Shown here piece by piece: positions 1-4,873 of a stretch of DNA of 5,897 bases (within the stretch, counting starts at the first letter, position 1; every line of letters begins with the position of its first letter). The notes under the pieces are model-generated. The model was given only the letters and a program-made list of their open reading frames with translations. It made no database searches and was not told the DNA's origin. This DNA comes from Gammaproteobacteria bacterium (GTDB taxonomy: Bacteria; Pseudomonadota; Gammaproteobacteria; Steroidobacterales; Steroidobacteraceae), in contig JAURMS010000326.1 in the NCBI GenBank assembly GCA_030830595.1, positions 1 through 5,897 of the forward strand. The letters run 5' to 3'. The position numbers and the translations under genes were made by a program.

Positions 1-1
1 A

Positions 2-445
2 GTGGAATTCGAGCTTGAACATCACGGCTTGGTCGATACGGTCCTGGAGGCCTGGACGGCCATCGAACCCGAGCAGGCCGCCCTCGCGGCAGCCCGTGGG
101 CCGACGCCCTCGCCCGCGACGCTCGAGGAAATGTCCAGGCTGTGGAGCCACCGTGACCCGGCTGCCGCGCTGCGTTTCGCCACGGATTATCCGGTCGAGT
201 CCCTGCGCGCCGGCGCGATCACCGCGGCCGTCACGACCTGGGCCGAGACCGATGCGCCGGCAGCGGCGCGCGCCGTGTCCGCCATGCCCGCCGGGCCGAC
301 CCGGCTGCCTTTGATCGGTCGGGTAGCAGCGGCCTGGGCGCGCCAGGATTCCGCGGCGGCAACGGCCTGGGCCCAAAGGATTTCTTCGCCGGATGAGCAG
401 CTGACCGCACTCAGGGTCATCGACATGGAGGCGGGCGAGAGTTGA
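2..445 (+). CDS. Unrecognised Trp-containing helical-repeat protein, 3' part
   Basis: I do not recognise this protein as a named family. The frame is open to the left edge, so the GTG at position 2 is probably internal and the visible 147 residues are the C-terminal part of a longer protein. Four related units are visible, starting at W18, W48, W80 and W112, with spacing 30, 32 and 32. Each has the pattern W-x-x-x-(D/E) followed by two or three alanines and a second helix ending near the next Trp. Examples are the segments LWSHRDPAAALRFA and AWARQDSAAATAWA. This looks like an all-alpha solenoid, perhaps HEAT- or TPR-like, and so a binding scaffold, but the partner is unknown. No membrane segment or catalytic motif is visible. 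Its stop overlaps the TTG start of the TPR gene by three bases, which suggests translational coupling. That the frame is a real gene is likely; its function is not established. Confidence 0.75.
   Translation: MEFELEHHGLVDTVLEAWTAIEPEQAALAAARGPTPSPATLEEMSRLWSHRDPAAALRFATDYPVESLRAGAITAAVTTWAETDAPAAARAVSAMPAGPTRLPLIGRVAAAWARQDSAAATAWAQRISSPDEQLTALRVIDMEAGES
427..431 (+). promoter_or_regulatory. Shine-Dalgarno site for the TPR gene
   Basis: GGAGG lies ten bases before the TTG at 442. It supports that TTG over the next in-frame start, the ATG at 484, which would delete most of the signal peptide. The site is inside the end of the upstream coding region. Confidence 0.6.
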
Positions 446-1254
446 GTGGCAGGGCAGCGACCTGTCTCGTCTTGCTGTGGGCCATGGCGCCCCTGGTCTC
501 GCTGGCCCATGACGACCTGGCACGGCAGCTCGAGCGCCTCGACCGGGCCATCGCGACCGACCCCACCGAGGTCGAACTCTACCTCCAGCGCGCTTCCCTG
601 CACCACGCTCATCAGGACACGGTTGCTGCCCTGGCCGACCTGACACGTGCAGAGGCACTCAACCCTGCCAACGCCGGCATCTGGCTGCTCCGCGGCCGGG
701 TACTGCTCGAATCGGGACAGGCCAGCCTGGCACTCCCGGCGCTCGAGCGCTGCCTCGACCTGCAGCCGGGCGATGGCCTGACTTTGGCGCTGCGGGCCAG
801 GGCCCGGAGCCAGACCGGAGATCCAGCAGGCGCAGAAGCCGACTATGCCGCGGCGAACGCGTCGCTGACGCGACCGGGACCAGAACTGGTCCTGGAAAGG
901 AGCCAGAACCTGCAGTCCGCCGGCAGGAGTCGGGAGGCGCTCGCGGTCCTCGACGAGGGCCTCCGAGAGCTCGAAGGAGCCGCTGCATTGTGGGAGGCTG
1001 CGCTGGCGCTGGAGATCCAGATGGGTCGCTGGACCGAGGCACTGGCGCGTTTCGATACGCCCCTGCAGCGGCCCGGTTCGCGGGCGGCGCTGTTGGCCCG
1101 ACGGGCACAGGTCTTCGATCTCGCAGGCCAGCCGGAAGCGGCCACTCTGGATCGCCGGCAGGCGCTGGAGGAACTCGACGCGCTGCCTGCGGCCCGCCGC
1201 CGCACCCCTGCCAACCTCGAGTTGCGGCGAACCCTGGAATCCCGGCTGCCCTGA
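442..1254 (+). CDS. Exported tetratricopeptide-repeat protein
   Basis: This 270-residue protein probably works as a periplasmic protein-binding scaffold. Residues 1-22 form a signal peptide: a short basic n-region with R4, a hydrophobic stretch from about 7 to 19, and a likely signal peptidase I site after S20-L21-A22. There is no lipobox cysteine at the cleavage site. The rest is a run of TPR units. Unit 1 (about 44-77) and unit 2 (about 78-111) fit the consensus well: A51, A63, A70 and P75 in the first, and W81, G85, A97 and P109 in the second. More degenerate units lie near 112-145, 147-180, 181-213 and 215-247. The TTG start is chosen because it has a GGAGG at good spacing and yields the complete signal peptide, while ATG 484 would cut through it. 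The start overlaps the upstream stop (TTGA). TPR proteins of this HDDL type are common, but I know of no assigned function. The downstream gmk gene is separated by 79 bp and need not be functionally linked. Confidence 0.88.
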   Translation: MSGRAATCLVLLWAMAPLVSLAHDDLARQLERLDRAIATDPTEVELYLQRASLHHAHQDTVAALADLTRAEALNPANAGIWLLRGRVLLESGQASLALPALERCLDLQPGDGLTLALRARARSQTGDPAGAEADYAAANASLTRPGPELVLERSQNLQSAGRSREALAVLDEGLRELEGAAALWEAALALEIQMGRWTEALARFDTPLQRPGSRAALLARRAQVFDLAGQPEAATLDRRQALEELDALPAARRRTPANLELRRTLESRLP

Positions 1255-1266
1255 GCGGGCCACTAC

Positions 1267-1311
1267 CCATGACCGGGCGGGCCATGACCGGGCGGGCCAT
1301 GACCGGGCGGG
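1267..1311 (+). repeat. Three perfect tandem copies of a 15-bp unit
   Basis: The unit CCATGACCGGGCGGG occurs at 1267-1281, 1282-1296 and 1297-1311 without a mismatch. It fills over half of the 79-bp gap (1255-1333) between the TPR gene and gmk. A degraded copy may precede it around 1255-1262. Each unit contains an ATG, but these ATGs (1269, 1284, 1299) are out of frame with gmk. The rest of the gap has an AT-richer patch at 1313-1325, with the palindromes CGAATTCG and GTTAAC. I see no convincing -35/-10 pair and no hairpin with a T-run, so neither a gmk promoter nor a terminator for the TPR gene can be called. Confidence 0.95.
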
Positions 1312-1333
1312 CGAATTCGGTTAACGTCGCGCG

Positions 1334-1963
1334 ATGTCCAGGAACGACCACCCGAGGGGCCGATTATTCGTGATTGCCGCGCCCTCGGGCGCGGGCAAGA
1401 CCAGCCTGGTGCGCGCGCTGATGGAACACCACCGCGACCTCGGGTTCTCCGTGTCCTTCACCACCCGCCCACGCCGGCCCACGGAGGTGGACGGTCGCGA
1501 CTACCACTTCGTCACCCGTGAGCGGTTCGACCAGATGGCCCTCGACGGCGAGTTCATCGAACACGCCGACGTGTTCGGCCATGGCTACGGCACGGGGCGA
1601 AGACAGGTCGAGCAGGCCCTCGCCGCCGGACAGGACCTGATCCTGGAGATCGACTGGCAGGGCGCCCGCCAGGTCCGTGAGCGACTGCCGGAGGCCATCG
1701 ACATCTTCATCCTGCCCCCCTCGCGGGCTGCCCTGGAGCAGCGCCTCAGGGGACGGGCGACGGACTCGCATGCCGTCATTGCCCGCCGGCTGTCCGAATC
1801 CGTGGCCGAGATGCGCCACTGGGCCGAATTTCGCTACGTGGTGGTCAACGACGACTTCACCCGGGCGCTGGCAGACCTGGAGGCGATCGTGGCCGGCACC
1901 GGGACCGCCCTGCGCGCCGACCGACCCGGCCTCGGGCAGTTTGCCGAGGGCCTGCTGGCCTGA
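1334..1963 (+). CDS. gmk: Guanylate kinase
   Basis: Gmk phosphorylates GMP to GDP with ATP in the cytoplasm, the committed step from salvaged or newly made GMP towards GTP, dGTP and (p)ppGpp. The 209 residues match the usual length (E. coli about 207). Visible motifs are the P-loop APSGAGKTS (residues 16-24, with Ala in the first Gly position as in E. coli), the GMP-binding S41-F-T-T-R-P-R47 and Y57, the E76-HADVFG-HGYGT87 segment, the I-D107-W-Q-G110 strand and the lid region with R137, R139 and R141. The ATG at 1334 is the only reasonable start: an in-frame TAA lies at 1322-1324, and the next start, a GTG at residue 13, falls inside the first beta strand. No clear Shine-Dalgarno sequence precedes it. 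It is the first gene of the gmk-rpoZ-spoT block, with rpoZ 53 bp downstream. Confidence 0.98.
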   Translation: MSRNDHPRGRLFVIAAPSGAGKTSLVRALMEHHRDLGFSVSFTTRPRRPTEVDGRDYHFVTRERFDQMALDGEFIEHADVFGHGYGTGRRQVEQALAAGQDLILEIDWQGARQVRERLPEAIDIFILPPSRAALEQRLRGRATDSHAVIARRLSESVAEMRHWAEFRYVVVNDDFTRALADLEAIVAGTGTALRADRPGLGQFAEGLLA

Positions 1964-1979
1964 TACCCCCCGTTTGGGC

Positions 1980-1985
1980 TATTCT
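1980..1985 (+). promoter_or_regulatory. Weak candidate -10 element before rpoZ
   Basis: TATTCT, preceded by GGGC, matches four of six bases of the sigma-70 -10 consensus. It would start a transcript near 1992, about 25 bases before the rpoZ ATG. No good -35 hexamer is seen 16-18 bp upstream. It lies in the 53-bp gmk-rpoZ gap, which is AT-richer than its surroundings. An internal promoter is plausible but weakly supported. Confidence 0.2.
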
Positions 1986-2016
1986 GTCAGGCCGAAATTT
2001 GACCAGAGCGTTTCCC

Positions 2017-2310
2017 ATGGCCCGCATCACCGTCGAGGATTGCCTCCACAGCGTCGACAACCTGTTCGACCTCGTCCTGCTCGCCTCCAAGCGCGCCAGG
2101 CAACTGGCCAACGGGGCCGAGGCGCGGGTGGACTGGCAGAACGACAAGCCCACGGTCGTGGCGCTGCGGGAGATCGCGGAAGGCCAGGTCACCGTCGACC
2201 TGCTCTACGAGCCGGATCCGGAACCGGAGCCCGAGCCGGAAATGATCCCGGAGAACCCGCTCGACCTGGCCGCAGAGTTCCGCGCTCCCCAGCTGGGCCT
2301 GGGGGACTGA
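2017..2310 (+). CDS. rpoZ: DNA-directed RNA polymerase omega subunit
   Basis: Omega is the smallest core RNA polymerase subunit. It latches around the C-terminal part of beta-prime, helps assembly, and in E. coli contributes to one ppGpp binding site. The 97-residue protein begins with the family signature MARITVEDCL, so the ATG at 2017 is chosen over the in-frame TTG at 1999, which would add six residues not usual for the family. Conserved features are F17, L19-V20, the K25-RARQL30 helix and N42-DKPTVVALREIAEG56. Two things are odd. The usual Asn-Arg-Phe near residue 15 is N15-L16-F17 here. The C-terminal tail also contains five consecutive Glu/Asp-Pro dipeptides (E65 to P74, bases 2209-2238), followed by an acidic, probably disordered end. 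The ribosome binding site is weak. spoT follows after 19 bp. Identity is very secure. Confidence 0.96.
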   Translation: MARITVEDCLHSVDNLFDLVLLASKRARQLANGAEARVDWQNDKPTVVALREIAEGQVTVDLLYEPDPEPEPEPEMIPENPLDLAAEFRAPQLGLGD

Positions 2311-2314
2311 CCCC

Positions 2315-2329
2315 GGGGCGAACCGCCCC
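2315..2329 (+). promoter_or_regulatory. GC hairpin touching the spoT start codon
   Basis: GGGGC (2315-2319) and GCCCC (2325-2329) can form a perfect five-pair stem with the five-base loop GAACC, ending one base before the spoT ATG at 2330. The 5' arm is also the only purine-rich Shine-Dalgarno-like stretch before spoT. If it forms in mRNA it could hide the ribosome site until a ribosome finishing rpoZ (stop at 2308-2310) opens it. The structure is visible; the regulatory role is inference. Confidence 0.4.
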
Positions 2330-4483
2330 ATGAGCTACGCATCCACCCTGCTGGGCCTGCTGCCAGGCGGGCGTCGCTCGCCCGGCATCGGCCAACTCGT
2401 TACTCAGCTAGAGACCTACCTGCCTCCCGAGCAGGTGGACGTGGTGCGCGAGGCCTACGAGCAGGCCGAAGCCGCCCATACCGGCCAGAAGCGTCGCTCC
2501 GGGGAACCCTACATCACCCATCCCGTCGCGGTGGCGGGCATCCTCGCCGACCTGCGGATGGACGGCGCCACCATCGCGGCAGCCATCCTGCATGACGTGG
2601 CCGAAGACACCTCGGTGTCGGTGGGGGACATTCGCGACCGCTACGGCCATGAAATCGCAGAAATCGTCGACGGCGTCACCAAGCTCGACCAGATCCAGTT
2701 CAAGAGCCGCAAGGAAGCGCAGGCCGAGAGCTTCCGCAAGATGCTGCTGGCCATGGTCAAGGACATCCGGGTGATCATGGTGAAGCTGGCCGATCGCACC
2801 CACAACATGCGCACATTAGGCGCCATGCCACCCGCCAAGCGGCGCCTGATTGCCAGGGAAACGCTGGACATCTACGCACCCATCGCCAACCGACTGGGTA
2901 TCCATTCGGTCAAGCTGGAGCTGGAGGAACTGGGTTTCCGGGCGCTGTACCCGCAGCGCTACCGGGTCATCGAGCGGGAGCTGAAGCGTTCGCGAGGCAA
3001 CCAGCGGGAATTCCTGCCTCGCATCACCACCAACCTGCGCAGCGCACTGGAGAAGTCCGGCATCGATGGAGTTGTCGAGGCCCGGGAGAAACACCTCTAC
3101 AGCATCTACGCCAAGATGCGCCGCAAGCGCCTGGCGCTCAATGAGGTGGTAGACGTGTTCGGCGTGCGAGTGATCGTGGGCACGGTAGACGAGTGTTACC
3201 GGGCACTGGGCCTGGCCCACTCCCTGTACCGACCGATGCCGGGACGCTTCAAGGATTACGTGGCGATACCCAGGGTGAACGGGTACCAGTCGCTGCATAC
3301 CAGCCTGTTCGGCCCGAACGGCCTGCCCATCGAGGTTCAGATACGCACTCGCGAGATGCACGCCACCGCGGAGTCCGGCATCGCCGCCCACTGGTCGTAC
3401 AAGACGGGGGAAAGCGAGGGCGCCGATCGCCAGGCCAAGGCTCGCGAATGGCTGAAGAACGTGGCCCAGCTGCAGGAAGCCTCGGCAGAGGAAATCCTCG
3501 AAAACGTCCGCGTGGACCTGTTCCCCGACAAGGTCTACGTGTTCACGCCGAAGGGCGACATCATGCGACTGCCGCGCAATGCCACCTGTGTCGACTTCGC
3601 CTATGCAGTGCATACCGACATCGGTAACCGCTGTGTCGCGGCCAAGGTGGACCGGCGCCTGGTGCCACTGCGCACGACCCTGCGCAACGGCCAGACGGTC
3701 GAGGTCATCACCGCCAAGGGCGCCCATCCGAACCCGGCATGGGAGAGTTTCGTGGTCTCGGCCAAGGCCCGGGCCTCGATCCGTCAGTACCTCAAGAGCC
3801 TGAGACGAGGCGAGGCAGCCGAGTTGGGTAAGCGCCTGCTGGACCAGGCCCTCAGGGAGTTCTCCCTGTCGGTGCGGGGGCTGCCCGAAGGCCGGCTCGA
3901 TCGGGTCGCCGCCACCCTCGGCCTGCGGGATGGCGAGGACCTGCTCGAAAAAATCGGCCTCGGCGAGCGCGCGGCGCCACTCATGGCCCGGCGACTGTTA
4001 CCACGTGAACCAGACATGCCGCCCGGCGGGCCACAGGGTCCCTTGTTCATCACGGGCACGGAAGGCCTGATGGTGTCATTCGCACCCTGCTGCCTGCCGG
4101 TGCCGCCCGACCCGATCGTGGCCTACCTCTCGAGTGGCCGGGGCGTGGTCATCCATCGAGACAATTGTGGCAACGTCGCTGGCTTCCGCAGGCAGCCGGA
4201 CAAGTGGATCCCGGCCGTATGGGAGAAGGATGCCAAGGGACCATTCCGTGCCGAGATCCGCGTGCTGGTCACCAACAGGATGGGCGTGCTGGCGCAGGTG
4301 GCTTCACGGGTGGCGGGCGAGCACACCAACATCGGGCGGGTCAACGTCGCCACCGAGGACGAACAGACCTCCACCATCACCCTGGAGGTCGAGGTCGACG
4401 ACCGCCCGCACCTGGCCCGCGTGATCCGCGCCATCAAGTCCATGGCGCCCGACGTACTCGGAGTCGAGCGAACCATCGGCTAG
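2330..4483 (+). CDS. spoT: Bifunctional (p)ppGpp synthetase/hydrolase SpoT
   Basis: SpoT hydrolyses ppGpp to GDP and pyrophosphate and makes it from GTP/GDP and ATP, setting alarmone levels during nutrient stress. The 717 residues (E. coli 702) carry all long-RSH domains. The HD hydrolase (about 45-200) has R55, H64, H88-D89, E92-D93 and D155, all expected metal-site or catalytic residues. The synthetase (about 245-360) has D275, Y319 and E335. It carries RFKD at 306-309, the RXKD motif of bifunctional Rel/SpoT enzymes rather than the EXDD of RelA, so both activities are plausible. TGS spans about 400-462; in E. coli SpoT this domain binds acyl carrier protein. A helical region (about 470-560), a Cys-containing domain (C587-C588, H609, C613) and a C-terminal ACT domain (about 640-717) follow. 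In the Cys motif the usual CCxPxPGD is CCLPVPPD. The ATG at 2330 gives a short N-terminal extension over E. coli; no other in-frame start is evident before the conserved region. The TAG stop overlaps a candidate ridA -10 element. Confidence 0.98.
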   Translation: MSYASTLLGLLPGGRRSPGIGQLVTQLETYLPPEQVDVVREAYEQAEAAHTGQKRRSGEPYITHPVAVAGILADLRMDGATIAAAILHDVAEDTSVSVGDIRDRYGHEIAEIVDGVTKLDQIQFKSRKEAQAESFRKMLLAMVKDIRVIMVKLADRTHNMRTLGAMPPAKRRLIARETLDIYAPIANRLGIHSVKLELEELGFRALYPQRYRVIERELKRSRGNQREFLPRITTNLRSALEKSGIDGVVEAREKHLYSIYAKMRRKRLALNEVVDVFGVRVIVGTVDECYRALGLAHSLYRPMPGRFKDYVAIPRVNGYQSLHTSLFGPNGLPIEVQIRTREMHATAESGIAAHWSYKTGESEGADRQAKAREWLKNVAQLQEASAEEILENVRVDLFPDKVYVFTPKGDIMRLPRNATCVDFAYAVHTDIGNRCVAAKVDRRLVPLRTTLRNGQTVEVITAKGAHPNPAWESFVVSAKARASIRQYLKSLRRGEAAELGKRLLDQALREFSLSVRGLPEGRLDRVAATLGLRDGEDLLEKIGLGERAAPLMARRLLPREPDMPPGGPQGPLFITGTEGLMVSFAPCCLPVPPDPIVAYLSSGRGVVIHRDNCGNVAGFRRQPDKWIPAVWEKDAKGPFRAEIRVLVTNRMGVLAQVASRVAGEHTNIGRVNVATEDEQTSTITLEVEVDDRPHLARVIRAIKSMAPDVLGVERTIG

Positions 4484-4486
4484 AAT
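4481..4486 (+). promoter_or_regulatory. Candidate -10 element for ridA
   Basis: TAGAAT differs from TATAAT at one position and uses the spoT TAG stop as its first three bases. A start point six or seven bases downstream would fall at about 4492-4494, on the ridA ATG itself, so the transcript would be leaderless or nearly so. No convincing -35 is seen (4458-4463 reads TCGGAG). ridA also lacks a clear Shine-Dalgarno sequence, which agrees with leaderless initiation but is also compatible with coupling to spoT. Confidence 0.35.
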
Positions 4487-4492
4487 GCGGGC

Positions 4493-4873
4493 ATGACACG
4501 CGAGATCATTTCCACAGACGCGGCACCCAAAGCCATCGGCCCCTACTCACAGGCTGTGCGGGCGGGCCATACTGTCTACCTCTCCGGCCAGATCCCGCTC
4601 GATCCGGCCACCGGCGAACTGGTGACTGGCGACTTCGCCGCGCAGGCCACGCGAGTGTTTGACAACCTGCAGGCCGTGGCCGCGGCGGCCGGCTGCGAAC
4701 TGGACGATGCCGTGCGCGTCACCATTTACCTGACCGATCTCGGGCGCTTTCCCGAGGTGAACGCCATCATGGCGCGGTATTTCCGCGAGCCCTACCCCGC
4801 CAGGGTCACGATCGGCGTCGCATCCCTGCCCAAGGGCGCGACCGTCGAGGTGGACGCCATCCTTGTGCGCTGA
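4493..4873 (+). CDS. ridA: RidA family 2-iminobutanoate/2-iminopropanoate deaminase
   Basis: RidA is a small cytoplasmic, normally trimeric enzyme. It hydrolyses reactive enamine/imine products of pyridoxal-phosphate enzymes such as threonine and serine dehydratases, protecting other PLP enzymes from 2-aminoacrylate. The 126 residues match the usual length (E. coli 128). Recognisable features are A14-I-G-P-Y18-S, the S31-G-Q-I strand, the P89?-like V89-N90 segment before the central helix, R104 in PARVTIGVASLPKGA, and E119 in VEVDAI. By alignment from memory Y18, S31, R104 and E119 correspond to E. coli Y17, S30, R105 and E120, so the active site appears intact and this is an archetypal RidA rather than an Rid4-7 type. 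The ATG lies 9 bp after the spoT stop. The 3' end overlaps the proposed recG start by 11 bp. Older annotations would call it an L-PSP endoribonuclease or translation inhibitor. Confidence 0.96.
   Translation: MTREIISTDAAPKAIGPYSQAVRAGHTVYLSGQIPLDPATGELVTGDFAAQATRVFDNLQAVAAAAGCELDDAVRVTIYLTDLGRFPEVNAIMARYFREPYPARVTIGVASLPKGATVEVDAILVR
4847..4853 (+). promoter_or_regulatory. Shine-Dalgarno site for recG
   Basis: GAGGTGG inside the ridA coding sequence lies nine bases before the TTG at 4863. It is the best ribosome site near the recG N-terminus and the main reason for choosing that start. Confidence 0.55.

Noticed and set aside
187..1263. Long open frame on the minus strand (358 codons) opposite the repeat-protein and TPR genes
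   Set aside because: It is antisense to two plus-strand frames with clear repeat patterns and a signal peptide. Its translation is Gln/Arg/Gly-rich without any motif, as expected for a shadow frame in GC-rich DNA.
1255..1333. Intrinsic terminator between the TPR gene and gmk
   Set aside because: The sequence is GC-rich and repeated, but there is no extended stem followed by a T-run.
1269..1373. 34-codon plus-strand frame starting in the 15-bp repeats and overlapping the gmk start
   Set aside because: The repeat alone creates the repeated Met-Thr-Gly-Arg-Ala start, no ribosome site precedes it, and the rest is the gmk start read out of frame. Kept only as a possible leader-peptide idea under findings.
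1999..2016. Upstream TTG start for rpoZ
   Set aside because: The omega family begins at the MARITVED motif, encoded from the ATG at 2017.
2816..3727. 303-codon minus-strand frame inside spoT
   Set aside because: It lies wholly opposite the conserved synthetase and TGS domains of SpoT and shows no recognisable domain; a codon-bias shadow.
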